DNA from: Oxalobacter paeniformigenes
Lineage (GTDB): Bacteria; Pseudomonadota; Gammaproteobacteria; Burkholderiales; Burkholderiaceae_D
Length of the DNA stretch: 64,000 nucleotides
Assembly (NCBI RefSeq): GCF_027158465.1
Contig: NZ_JAMKYL010000002.1
Coordinates: 154,855 to 218,854, forward strand
Direction: 5' to 3'
The position numbers and the translations under genes were made by a program. The stretch's first letter is position 1. Every line of letters starts with the position of its first letter. Below, one piece after another: positions 1-8,438 of this stretch. The notes under the pieces are model-generated. The model searched no databases and was not told the DNA's origin. It was given only the letters and a program-made list of their open reading frames with translations.

Positions 1-10
1 TGCTGCCTGA

Positions 11-1048
11 TCAACGGTGTCCCAGTACAGGATGCGGCTGATACGGTTTTTCCAGTTCGGCGATATCTTCGTCGGAAAGCTTGACGGAGACGGCTGAGAG
101 TGCCTCGTCGAGCTGGTACAGCTTGGATGCGCCGATAATCGGGGCGGTTACGCCTTTGTGCAGTAACCATGAATAGGCCACTTGCGCATTGGAAAGACCG
201 AGTCGTTTGGCGACACGCGAGAGCGCATTGACGACATCGAAGTCCGCGTCGGAGTAGAAGACGCGCAATGCCATTTCGTCCGTTTTGGCACGTGACGTGG
301 CGGAATTGTTTTTCGAGGTGTCGCGATCGTCCGGTTTGCGGTTGCCTGCCAGAAAACCGCGAGCCAGCGGACTCCATGGAATCAGGCCAACGCCCTGATC
401 CTTGCAGAGCGGAATCATTTCGCGTTCCTCTTCGCGGTAGGCCAGATTGTAATGATTTTGCATGGAGATGAAGCGAGACCAGTTATGCTCGCGGGCGATC
501 TGTTGTGCCTTGGCAAATTGCCAGGCCCACATGCTGGATGCGCCGATATAGCGTACTTTGCCGGAACGGACGAGATCGTTCAAGGCCTCCATCGTTTCCT
601 CGATCGGAGTCGATGGATCCCAGCGGTGTATCTGGTAGAGATCGATATAGTCGGTTCCCAGCCGTTTCAGCGATGCATCCACAGCGGCGAAGATATGTTT
701 TCTGGACAAACCGCTGGTGTTCGGCGGAATGGCCGATGCATTGGCGGAAGCCGCATCTGCCGTAATATCGTCAGAAACATGGAAATAAACTTTCGTGGCG
801 ATGATGATTTCATCACGTTTGGCGTATTCTTTCAGCAGTTTGCCGGTCAGGACTTCGGACAGACCGTTGGAATACAGATTGGCCGTATCGAAAAAATTGA
901 TGCCCGCTTCAATGGCGCGCTTGATGAACGGACGCGAAGCCGCGCGATCCAGAACCCATGGCCGCCATTTGGGTGAGCCGTAAGTCATCATCCCCAGACA
1001 GATCCGGGATACTTTCAATCCACTTGATCCAAGATTGACGTACTCCAT
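11..1048 (-). CDS. yajO: Aldo/keto reductase, YajO family
   Basis: Predicted cytosolic NAD(P)H-dependent aldo/keto reductase of 345 residues with a TIM-barrel fold. The N-terminus follows the pattern of this subfamily (LGSSGLKVSRICLGMMTYG). The barrel signatures are INFFDTANLYS (Asp and Tyr of the catalytic tetrad), ATKVYF (Lys) and IHRWD (His), followed by SPLARG and APIIGAS, the cofactor-phosphate region. Length and motif order match E. coli YajO, for which the physiological substrate is uncertain. The gene begins 15 bases past the ntrX stop and may be the last gene of that transcript. It is complete: the stop TGA lies at 11-13. Family assignment is firm; substrate unknown. Confidence 0.85.
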   Translation of the reverse strand: MEYVNLGSSGLKVSRICLGMMTYGSPKWRPWVLDRAASRPFIKRAIEAGINFFDTANLYSNGLSEVLTGKLLKEYAKRDEIIIATKVYFHVSDDITADAASANASAIPPNTSGLSRKHIFAAVDASLKRLGTDYIDLYQIHRWDPSTPIEETMEALNDLVRSGKVRYIGASSMWAWQFAKAQQIAREHNWSRFISMQNHYNLAYREEEREMIPLCKDQGVGLIPWSPLARGFLAGNRKPDDRDTSKNNSATSRAKTDEMALRVFYSDADFDVVNALSRVAKRLGLSNAQVAYSWLLHKGVTAPIIGASKLYQLDEALSAVSVKLSDEDIAELEKPYQPHPVLGHR

Positions 1049-1063
1049 CAGTAGATCCTTTCG

Positions 1064-1768
1064 TTAATGGTGTTTTTTTGATGTCTTGACCGGCTCGACA
1101 CCCAGCTGCTTGAGCTTTCGGTAGAGATGGGTTCGTTCCAGTCCTGTTTTTTCGGCGACGCGGGTCATGCTGCCGCCTTCCTGTGCCAGATGATGTTCGA
1201 AGTAGAGGCGTTCGAACATGTCACGTGCCTCGCGCAATGGCAGGTCGAATGAAAGCATGGAGGCATCGATGGTATTGGACGGCGCAGCGACATTGACTTG
1301 CGCTGGTATCGGCATGGTACCGGTGACGGGCGCGACCGTACGTGTATCCCCCATCACCGTATTGTGCTGTGCCATCGTGACGGGAGTCGGCCTGTTTTTT
1401 TCCTGATTGCGTGCCAGACCCTGCTGGACAGCCTGAAGCAGTTTCTGGAGCGCGATCGGCTTTTCGAGAAAATTCATGGCGCCGATGCGTGTGGCCTCGA
1501 CAGCGGTATCGATGGTGGCGTGACCGGACATCATGATGACCGGCATGGTCAGATAACCGTCACGTTGCCATTCCTTGAGCAGGGTAACGCCATCGGTATC
1601 GGGCATCCAGATGTCCAGCAGAACCAGATCGGGTGTTTCTGCGGCACGTGCCTCACGTGCCTGTTGTGCGTTTTCAGCGGTTTGTACGACGTGCCCTTCA
1701 TCGGAAAGAATTTCCGACAACAGTTCACGTATTCCCATTTCATCGTCGACGACCAGAATATTTGCCAT
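1064..1768 (-). CDS. NtrX-like response regulator lacking the AAA+ domain
   Basis: Response regulator of 234 residues paired with the upstream histidine kinase. A receiver domain fills residues 1-120: acidic pair DDE near residue 8, phosphoacceptor Asp52 in LLDIWMPD, MMSGHAT, and the Lys of EKPI. A linker of about 60 residues, rich in Thr, Val and Ala, follows, then a Fis-type helix-turn-helix (ARDMFERLYFEHHL ... TGLERTHLYRKLKQLG). Canonical NtrX is about 450 residues with a sigma54-interacting AAA+ domain in the middle; that domain is absent here. It therefore probably acts as a DNA-binding regulator without sigma54 ATPase activity. Its position next to ntrY supports the NtrY/NtrX assignment. 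Confidence 0.85.
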   Translation of the reverse strand: MANILVVDDEMGIRELLSEILSDEGHVVQTAENAQQAREARAAETPDLVLLDIWMPDTDGVTLLKEWQRDGYLTMPVIMMSGHATIDTAVEATRIGAMNFLEKPIALQKLLQAVQQGLARNQEKNRPTPVTMAQHNTVMGDTRTVAPVTGTMPIPAQVNVAAPSNTIDASMLSFDLPLREARDMFERLYFEHHLAQEGGSMTRVAEKTGLERTHLYRKLKQLGVEPVKTSKKHH

Positions 1769-1812
1769 ATTTTAAATCTTGAATATTGTTGTTCCGTTTC
1801 CGCTCCGGGGGG

Positions 1813-4086
1813 CTAGGCTTGCCGGTTTTCCGGGGAAGCCAGTTGCAGGAACAGAATCGAAACTTTTGCTCCATTTGTATCGGTTCGATTTTGCACGTCA
1901 ATACGACCACCGTGTTCCTCAACAATTTTTTTGACCACAGCCATGCCAAGGCCTGTGCCGCGTTCTTTTGTCGTGATGTAAGGTTCGAAGATGCGTGCCA
2001 GTATTTTTTGTGAGAACCCGGGTCCATTATCCATGACAGAAAGTCGGACTGCAATGCAGATTTTGCCCGAAGCATTCTGGTAGTGGACTTTTTCGGTGAT
2101 TAATTCGATGCTAGGCGTATAGTGTTCACGATTTTGCACTTCACTGATCGCATCCTGCGCATTCTGGAGCAAGTTGTGGATGACCTGACGTAACTGGGTT
2201 TCATCGCCCATGATATCGGGCAGTTGTGCATCCAGGCGCGTATGGACGATTTCATGGGAATCATCTCCAGCATAAAGATGGACGATATCTTCGGCTAGTG
2301 CATTCAAATTCAGTGGTTTGAGGAAAGCAGGTGGTGTTCTGGCGAAATTCCGGAAATCGTTGACCATCTGTTTCATGGAAGTGACCTGGTTGACGATCGT
2401 GTCGGTGCTCTTTTTCAGAATGGCGGCATCCTGCTCGGACAGTCTGTCGTGCAGTTTCATTTGCAAGCGTTCTGCCGAAAGCTGGATCGGCGTCAGCGGA
2501 TTCTTGATTTCATGCGCCAGTCTGCGTGCCACTTCGCCCCACGCGATGGATCGTTGTGCGGAAATGACTTCCGTAATGTCATCGAAAACGACGATGTAGC
2601 GGTTTTCATGGTTGACCAGATGGGACGAGCCACGTGCCAGCAAGGTGATGTCCGATTCGTTCGGTTTGTCAGGATCATGCGCGATTTCGATTTGCTGTTG
2701 CCAGTGGAAATCCGTGGAGTGATCGTTGGCGGCAGCCTGTGCGGAAAATTCGGAGAAAGCTTTTGTGATGGTGCCCGAAAAGTCGGCCAGTCCGCTGATT
2801 TCGGACAACTTTCTGCCGACCAGCGGTGTCAGATCGTGCCGCAGAATCCGTGCGACCGGTGCATTGCATCCGACGAGCCTGAATTCGTGGTCGAGAACAA
2901 TCACGCCCGCAGACATGTTGGCCAGTACCGATTCAAGATAAACCTTCGCAGCTTCCAGATCGGCACGGCTTTTTTCAGCCTGAGCGCGTGCTTCGGCAAG
3001 CTGGTGGGTCATGGCATTGAAGGATTGGGTCAGTGTTCCCAGTTCATCGTTGCTGGAGACGATGGGGCGTGGCGAAAGATTGCCTTCCGAAACCGCTTTC
3101 GTTCCTTGTGCCAGCAGCAACAGGGGGCGTGCCAGATTGGAGGCGATCTGGAAGGCGCTGGCGATCGCGCCGAAAATGGCCAGCAACAGTGTCAGCGACA
3201 GTGTGACGATATAAATTTTCCGCAATCCGGAGCGTGACAGGGAACGGATCTGGTATTCGCTGTATGCCGCGCGCAGTGCCTCGGCGTTGTTGGCCAGATT
3301 GGCTGGCATTTTTTGCAGCAGCTGGAGGTAATAAGGATCGTTTTGCAGCGAGATCGACAGACTGTGCACCGGTATGGGAACGATGACGCGGATCATCAGA
3401 TCGGCTTCCTGCTGGTCTGCTGTGGACGGATCGTCGATTTCCCCTTCGATGGCTGAATAATGCGCAGTCGTGCGCAGCTGGCGCAGTATCGACGGTGAAG
3501 GAAGATCGGGGACCAGTGCGGTATTGACGGAACCGGAGGTGGCGATCAGGTGACCACGGCCGTTGATAATGGCCGCTTCGATGCCGTCCTTGTCGTTTCT
3601 GAAGCGGGTCAGCATGAGCGTTTGTTCCGACAGAGGCTGTCCCGCGAGTTCATTGGCAAGACGGTTTGCCTGAATGGTCAGGTTTTCGCGTGAGGTATCG
3701 AGAATGGATTGCGCCAGTTTGACACCGGAATCCAGTGCGGATTCGACGCGGACATCGAACCAGGATTCGATAGATCGTGATACGAACTGGACGGAGACGA
3801 CGTAGATGATGGCGCCCGGCAATATACCCATCAATGCGAAAAGCAGCACCAGACGGGTCATCAGTTTCGAGCCGAACTTGCCCCGCCGGTACCGGTTGTA
3901 CAGCCGGATCAGCATCCATACGACCAGTACCAGCAGGGCGGCTGCGACCAGAATGTTCACGCCGACCAGCCAGGAATAGTTCCGATCGAAAAATTCGGAG
4001 TTTTCAGAAGCGGACGCGAGCAGGAAAAGCAGAATGCTCATCACGGCGCCGCCGACGATCCACAGATAACGTAAAACGCGGTTCAC
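1813..4086 (-). CDS. ntrY: NtrY-like membrane sensor histidine kinase
   Basis: Sensor kinase of 757 residues starting at GTG. Transmembrane segments lie at about residues 10-25, 40-60 and 80-100, with a periplasmic stretch and another membrane segment near 290-310. A HAMP-like linker (NDELGTLTQSFNAMTHQL), a PAS domain and HisKA follow; the phosphoacceptor is His525 in RRLAHEIKNPLTP. The ATPase domain has QVIHNLLQNAQDA (N box), DNGPGF (G1) and TTKERGTGLGMAVVKKI. Order and length match the NtrY family, known for nitrogen or redox sensing; the signal here cannot be read from sequence. It lies 44 bases upstream of the regulator gene and 12 bases downstream of the DUF4390 gene, so co-transcription is likely. 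Confidence 0.9.
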   Translation of the reverse strand: MNRVLRYLWIVGGAVMSILLFLLASASENSEFFDRNYSWLVGVNILVAAALLVLVVWMLIRLYNRYRRGKFGSKLMTRLVLLFALMGILPGAIIYVVSVQFVSRSIESWFDVRVESALDSGVKLAQSILDTSRENLTIQANRLANELAGQPLSEQTLMLTRFRNDKDGIEAAIINGRGHLIATSGSVNTALVPDLPSPSILRQLRTTAHYSAIEGEIDDPSTADQQEADLMIRVIVPIPVHSLSISLQNDPYYLQLLQKMPANLANNAEALRAAYSEYQIRSLSRSGLRKIYIVTLSLTLLLAIFGAIASAFQIASNLARPLLLLAQGTKAVSEGNLSPRPIVSSNDELGTLTQSFNAMTHQLAEARAQAEKSRADLEAAKVYLESVLANMSAGVIVLDHEFRLVGCNAPVARILRHDLTPLVGRKLSEISGLADFSGTITKAFSEFSAQAAANDHSTDFHWQQQIEIAHDPDKPNESDITLLARGSSHLVNHENRYIVVFDDITEVISAQRSIAWGEVARRLAHEIKNPLTPIQLSAERLQMKLHDRLSEQDAAILKKSTDTIVNQVTSMKQMVNDFRNFARTPPAFLKPLNLNALAEDIVHLYAGDDSHEIVHTRLDAQLPDIMGDETQLRQVIHNLLQNAQDAISEVQNREHYTPSIELITEKVHYQNASGKICIAVRLSVMDNGPGFSQKILARIFEPYITTKERGTGLGMAVVKKIVEEHGGRIDVQNRTDTNGAKVSILFLQLASPENRQA

Positions 4087-4098
4087 TTTTGTTTTCGG

Positions 4099-4731
4099 TT
4101 ATGGAACATAAGAAAACCGCTTCCAGTCGGAAACAAGACGCCAGTCATGATTGTTCAGGGCGTTTATCTGGAATGGTTTGGGCAGTTGTGAAATGTCCAG
4201 CATGATGCGGACCGCAACCTGATATTCTTCGCCTGGAGAGAGATCTGACTGATCCGCGATGGACCAGCCGGGCGGATAACGGATGGCGGAAAGCGCTTCT
4301 TCCAGCGTACTGTAATTGCGCTGGATGGTTCCTGGAATGGAAATGCTGTACTGGCGTGTCAATACATTGTAGGAGATACGTGTCGTTCTGGATTTGGAGA
4401 CCGGAATCTCGTTGAACCAGAAGGCGCGTGGCCGGACGACTTCGATTTCCGTTTTGAAATATAACGGGATACCATGCGAAAGCATTTCTTCCAGACTGTG
4501 ATTGAAGTCGAGTGAATAGCTGGTCAGCAGACGGTAGGTATTGTCGGTGTATTCGATTCGTGCCGTTTTGATCTGGATATCATCCGAGGCGAGGGCAACA
4601 GACGATCCTGCCGTCATGACGATGAAAGCGATGAAAAACAGGAATTTTGACAGTCGGCGGATCACGGGTAGAAATGGATAATAAAATGTGCTTTCAATAT
4701 GATAACCCGTTATGTTTGCTGAACAAAGCAT
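4099..4731 (-). CDS. DUF4390 family exported protein
   Basis: Protein of up to 210 residues with no known activity. A hydrophobic signal peptide (RRLSKFLFFIAF followed by IVMTAGSSVALASDD) starts about 23 residues in, so the first ATG, which overlaps rsmB by 38 bases, is doubtful. A GTG at 4665 would place the signal peptide at the N-terminus. The exported part is about 160 residues with alternating beta-like segments and the motif RAFWFNEIPVS, typical of DUF4390 proteins found between rsmB and ntrY in Betaproteobacteria. Position in this conserved string is the main evidence. Function unknown, possibly envelope-related given export. Confidence 0.8.
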   Translation of the reverse strand: MLCSANITGYHIESTFYYPFLPVIRRLSKFLFFIAFIVMTAGSSVALASDDIQIKTARIEYTDNTYRLLTSYSLDFNHSLEEMLSHGIPLYFKTEIEVVRPRAFWFNEIPVSKSRTTRISYNVLTRQYSISIPGTIQRNYSTLEEALSAIRYPPGWSIADQSDLSPGEEYQVAVRIMLDISQLPKPFQINALNNHDWRLVSDWKRFSYVP

Positions 4732-6034
4732 AAAAAAGACCGTCGTGGTCTTCCCGCTCTCCGGAAATCGGCAGGAGCTGGCCGGGAGCAGGCAGCCTGA
4801 CGGCTCCCGGCAGGGAAGCCAGTGAGGCAGCCTGTCGTTCGGATTCTTCAGGCCAGATGGAACAGGTGGCCAGTAGCAGTTTCCCGCCCGGTTTCAGCAT
4901 GGTCCAGAGGTTTTCCAGGATTTTTCGGGAAAGCATTGCCAGTTCACGTGCATCATATGGTCTTCTCAACCAGCGAATATCGGGATGTCGCCGGATGATG
5001 CCGGATGCAGTGCAGGGAACATCGGCCAGAATGCAGTCGAAGGGGGTTTTGTCCCACCAGTCGGAGCGGGTGGCGTCTCCCTGACGGGTTTTCGCTTTCA
5101 GACCAAGACGCGCCAGATTTTCGTCGATCATGCGCAAGCGGTGCCTGTCACGGTCGAGCGCCAGCAGATCAATATCGGCCAGTTCCAGCATATGTCCTGA
5201 CTTTCCCCCGGGAGCGGCACAGGCGTCCAGCACTTTCATGCCGTCTTTCAGTGCCAGCAGAGGGGCGGCCAATTGGGCGGCGGCATCCTGTACCGAAACC
5301 AGCCCGTCCATGAAGCCGGGTATTTCCTGTACAGGTACCGGATCGAGCAGTTTGATGGCAAAGGGGCCGATGGCAGCAGTTCTGAAACCGGCCGCTTCAG
5401 CAAGCCGGCAATAAGCGGCGACTGTCGTCTTGCGTATGTTGACGCGAAGAGTCAAGGGCGGCGGCATATTGCCGACGGCAAGAATGGACATCCATTGATC
5501 CGGGTATATTTTTTCTGTCCTGTCGATCCACCAGTCGGGATAATTCCAGTGAGCACTCCGGTTTTGCGCGGCTTTTTCGAGCAGGGAATTCTTTTCGCGC
5601 AGGAAGCGCCTGAGAACGGCATTGACCAGTCCTTTGGCACGTGACAAGGAGGGGTGTGATCCGGCGGCACGAACGGCCTGATCGACAATCGTATAGGATT
5701 CGTAACGTGCGGCATCATTTCCGTGCAACAGCAGGGAAAGCGCACAATGCAACAAGCCTTGAAGTAGCGGCGGTTTCGGTGGTTTGTCGGTCAGCTCTGC
5801 GCAAAGGAATGCAGTCATGCCACGCTTGCGCATGACATGATAGGAAATGTCCTGAACCGCGCCGCGGATTGTCGTGTCGGCAGCAATCGCATCCAGTGAC
5901 TGGGAAAGTGCATTTGGTAATGACTGTCCGCGAGCGACACGGCAAAAAACATCGGCGGCGACCAGCAGGCGAAACGCCAGTGAATCGGGCCTCAGTGTTG
6001 CGTTTTGGGTACGGAAGTGTTTCTGATCGGTCAC
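4694..6034 (-). CDS. rsmB: 16S rRNA m5C967 methyltransferase RsmB
   Basis: SAM-dependent RNA cytosine-C5 methyltransferase acting on 16S rRNA position 967. It has 446 residues, near the usual 430-450. The N-terminal 140 residues form the NusB-like RNA-binding domain. The catalytic domain carries the SAM-binding VLDACAAPGGKSGHML, ADVPCTASGIIRRHPDIRW with the Cys that releases product, and LLLATCSIWPEESE with the nucleophilic Cys. The start is GTG at 6034 behind GGCAGGAG. It lies 30 bases downstream of trpE, where trpG would be expected in many relatives. Confidence 0.95.
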   Translation of the reverse strand: MTDQKHFRTQNATLRPDSLAFRLLVAADVFCRVARGQSLPNALSQSLDAIAADTTIRGAVQDISYHVMRKRGMTAFLCAELTDKPPKPPLLQGLLHCALSLLLHGNDAARYESYTIVDQAVRAAGSHPSLSRAKGLVNAVLRRFLREKNSLLEKAAQNRSAHWNYPDWWIDRTEKIYPDQWMSILAVGNMPPPLTLRVNIRKTTVAAYCRLAEAAGFRTAAIGPFAIKLLDPVPVQEIPGFMDGLVSVQDAAAQLAAPLLALKDGMKVLDACAAPGGKSGHMLELADIDLLALDRDRHRLRMIDENLARLGLKAKTRQGDATRSDWWDKTPFDCILADVPCTASGIIRRHPDIRWLRRPYDARELAMLSRKILENLWTMLKPGGKLLLATCSIWPEESERQAASLASLPGAVRLPAPGQLLPISGEREDHDGLFYALFSKHNGLSY

Positions 6035-6063
6035 GCTGGCTCCTGCCGCCGCTGGATTCGAAG

Positions 6064-7560
6064 TTATTGCAATGTGTAGTCCTGGCCGTCCTGAACCTGT
6101 TCGGCTGCACGAATGACGGCACGCGCCTTGTTTTCCGTTTCCTGCAATTCGGACTCAGGCGATGAGTCTGCCACGATACCGGCGCCTGCTCCTACATACA
6201 GCATGCCTTTGTAAATGACACCGGTTCTGATCGCAATGGCCAGATCCATTTCGCCGCCGAAAGACAGATACCCGCAGGCTCCCCCGTAAATACCGCGTTT
6301 TACCGGTTCCATTTCGTCGATGATTTCCATGGCGCGGACTTTCGGCGCACCCGAGAGGGTACCGGCAGGGAAAGTGGCTTTCAGAACATCGAGGTTTGAC
6401 AATCCGGGTTTGAGCAATCCTTCGACGTTGGAGACGATATGCTGGACATGTGAATATTTTTCGATCGCCATTTTTTCCGTGACATGGACACTGCCGATTT
6501 GTGCGATGCGTCCGATATCGTTGCGCGCCAGATCGATCAGCATGACGTGTTCGGCGATTTCCTTGGTATCGGCAAGCAGTTCTGATGCCAGTTGACGGTC
6601 TTTTTCAGGCGTGGCGCCGCGAGGGCGAGTTCCGGCCAGCGGACGTACGACAACCTTGCGTCCTTCTGGCGTATTTTCCTGGCGGACCAGAATTTCCGGT
6701 GACGAACCGATGATGTGCAAGTCATCGAAATGATAATAATAAAGATAGGGCGATGGATTCAGTGCACGCAGGGAACGGTAAAGCGATAATGGCGAATCCG
6801 TATAAGGTTTTTTCAGGCGCTGGCTCAAGACAACCTGCATGCAATCGCCGTTGGCGATATATGCTTTCGTTTTGCGGACAGCCGAAAGAAAATCTTCTTT
6901 TTTGAAATCACGGATGACATCGGTTCTGGCACTGCCGTTCATGGCCGGTGCAATGGCAGGCGCATCCAGCATGGCACGCAGTTCGCGCAAGCGCTGCCTT
7001 GCCTGCGAATAGGCTTCCGGACGGGTCGGATCGGCATAAACGATAAGATAGAGTTTGCCGGACAGGTTATCGATGACGGCCAGTTCTTCCGACAGGATCA
7101 GCTGGATATCAGGGAAACCCAGATCGTCGGCAGGAGCCGAATCACGCAGTTTCGGCTCGATATAACGGATTGTGTCGTAGCCGAAATAGCCGGCCAGTCC
7201 GCCACAGAAACGGGGCATTCCCGGTCTGACTGCGACCTTGAAGCGGGCGAGATACGATGCGATGAAATCGAGGGGGTTGCCATTGTCCGTTTCGATAATT
7301 TGGCCGTCGCGTACGATTTCGGTTTTCATGCCATGTACACGAAGTACGGTCGATGCGGGCAGGCCGATAAAGGAATAACGTCCGAAACGCTCGCCGCCGA
7401 CGACGGATTCCAGCAGAAACGAATTTTTGCCGTCATGATTATGACGGGTGAGTTTCAGATAAAGCGACAGGGGCGTATCCAGATCGGCAATGGCTTCGAC
7501 AATCAGCGGAATACGGTTGTAACCCTGGTTTGCCAGGGCCTTGAATTCAAGTTCAGTCAT
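6064..7560 (-). CDS. trpE: Anthranilate synthase component I
   Basis: Converts chorismate and ammonia (or glutamine via TrpG) to anthranilate, the first committed step of tryptophan synthesis. The protein has 498 residues. The N-terminal regulatory region includes the LLES sequence at the tryptophan feedback site. The chorismate-binding domain has HIIGSSPEILVR, RPLAGTRPRG, LIDLARNDIGRI, FPAGTLSGAPKVRAMEIIDE, YGGACGYLSF and the C-terminal AGAGIVADSSPESE. SD sequence GGAG precedes the ATG by seven bases. The 176-base gap upstream holds a probable Trp leader peptide and attenuator. No trpG, trpD or trpC follows; rsmB comes next. Confidence 0.97.
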   Translation of the reverse strand: MTELEFKALANQGYNRIPLIVEAIADLDTPLSLYLKLTRHNHDGKNSFLLESVVGGERFGRYSFIGLPASTVLRVHGMKTEIVRDGQIIETDNGNPLDFIASYLARFKVAVRPGMPRFCGGLAGYFGYDTIRYIEPKLRDSAPADDLGFPDIQLILSEELAVIDNLSGKLYLIVYADPTRPEAYSQARQRLRELRAMLDAPAIAPAMNGSARTDVIRDFKKEDFLSAVRKTKAYIANGDCMQVVLSQRLKKPYTDSPLSLYRSLRALNPSPYLYYYHFDDLHIIGSSPEILVRQENTPEGRKVVVRPLAGTRPRGATPEKDRQLASELLADTKEIAEHVMLIDLARNDIGRIAQIGSVHVTEKMAIEKYSHVQHIVSNVEGLLKPGLSNLDVLKATFPAGTLSGAPKVRAMEIIDEMEPVKRGIYGGACGYLSFGGEMDLAIAIRTGVIYKGMLYVGAGAGIVADSSPESELQETENKARAVIRAAEQVQDGQDYTLQ

Positions 7561-7590
7561 GTGTTTCTCCGGTTCGCAAAGGCGAAATGT

Positions 7591-7653
7591 TCAAAAAACA
7601 GGCCGCGCAATACAGCGGTACGGCCGCAAACGGTTCAGTCAGATAACGTTTGC
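7591..7653 (-). promoter_or_regulatory. Predicted trpE attenuator hairpins
   Basis: Read on the minus strand, GCAAACG (7653-7647, overlapping the codons just after the second Trp codon) can pair with CGTTTGC (7632-7626). The next bases offer a competing hairpin, GCGG (7627-7624) with CCGC (7618-7615). The terminator form pairs GGCCG (7625-7621) with CGGCC (7605-7601), strengthened by CGC/GCG inside, and is followed by TG and six T residues. These mutually exclusive pairings behind a Trp-rich leader fit attenuation control of trpE. Based on base pairing by eye, without energy calculations. Confidence 0.65.
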
Positions 7654-7721
7654 CAGCGTCGCCACAATCCGCCGGAAATCAGTCGGGATTGGGAATAAAC
7701 CGGTTTTTTGACGAGAAACAT
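7635..7721 (-). CDS. Probable Trp leader peptide (trpL), 28 codons
   Basis: Small ORF read directly from the minus strand between gph and trpE. It starts with ATG at 7721 and ends with TGA at 7637-7635, encoding 28 residues. Trp codons fall at residues 20 and 23 in the context LWRRWQ. Two Trp codons two residues apart just before overlapping RNA hairpins, upstream of trpE, is the classic arrangement of a trp attenuation leader. No strong SD is visible. The ATG is 15 bases after the gph stop, so translation may be coupled to gph termination. Confidence 0.7.
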   Translation of the reverse strand: MFLVKKPVYSQSRLISGGLWRRWQTLSD

Positions 7722-7736
7722 GATCGGTAAAAAATC

Positions 7737-8438
7737 TCAGGAAACAAGATTGGCGGCTTCCAGCAGACTGGAAACCGTAGCATCCGGGTTCATCTCTTCC
7801 ACGGGCCTGCCGTAATTATAACCATAGGGCACCATGAATAGGCAACAGCCTGCCGCACGTGCCGCCTGTGCATCGTTGACCGAGTCACCGATAGCGACGG
7901 CCTGTTCCGGACGACAACCGAACTTTTTGCAAGCCATCTGCATCGGAAAGGGCGATGGTTTCTTGACCAGAAAGGTATCCGAACAATAAATCAGCTGGAA
8001 ATAGGGATAAAGGCCGTTTTTTGCCAGCAGGGGTTCGGTGAAGATGGATGGCTTGTTCGTGACGCAGGCGATATGAAGATTTTTTTCTTTCATGCGTTGC
8101 AATCCTTCCACAACGCCCGGAAAAACCGTGCTGTGTTCGCCGTTGACGATACGGTAGTATTTGTAAAACAGCGTCATGGCGATGTCCATGGTTTTCTCGG
8201 CATCGATGGGGTCGAGATGGACGGTCAGGGTGCTGCGGACGAGATTCTGGGTGCCCTTGCCGACGAACATCCGGATGGACGGGACATCGACCGGCGGAAG
8301 ATTCAGCTCACGGAGCATGCCGTTCAATGCGACATCCAGATCCGGAACGGAATCGATCATCGTGCCATCCAGGTCGAGAATGACGAGCCGGATATCGCGT
8401 AACGGAAATTTTTCAGTCGGTTTTTGCATAGTGTTCAT
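7737..8438 (-). CDS. gph: Phosphoglycolate phosphatase
   Basis: HAD-superfamily phosphatase of 233 residues that hydrolyses 2-phosphoglycolate to glycolate. Motif I is VILDLDGTMIDS with the nucleophilic Asp and general acid Asp. The cap follows. Motif II is in CVTNKPS, motif III is the Lys of FLVKKPSP, and motif IV is AIGDSVNDAQAA. The gene overlaps rpe by four bases and precedes the trpE leader, the usual rpe-gph-trpE order of Betaproteobacteria. Two in-frame starts (residues 1 and 4) are possible. Confidence 0.92.
   Translation of the reverse strand: MNTMQKPTEKFPLRDIRLVILDLDGTMIDSVPDLDVALNGMLRELNLPPVDVPSIRMFVGKGTQNLVRSTLTVHLDPIDAEKTMDIAMTLFYKYYRIVNGEHSTVFPGVVEGLQRMKEKNLHIACVTNKPSIFTEPLLAKNGLYPYFQLIYCSDTFLVKKPSPFPMQMACKKFGCRPEQAVAIGDSVNDAQAARAAGCCLFMVPYGYNYGRPVEEMNPDATVSSLLEAANLVS

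Noticed and set aside
7727..7742. CTGAGA near the gph stop as a thiamine riboswitch motif
   Set aside because: No second conserved element or P1 stem of a TPP riboswitch is present, and the downstream genes are not thiamine genes; the bases are part of the gph end.
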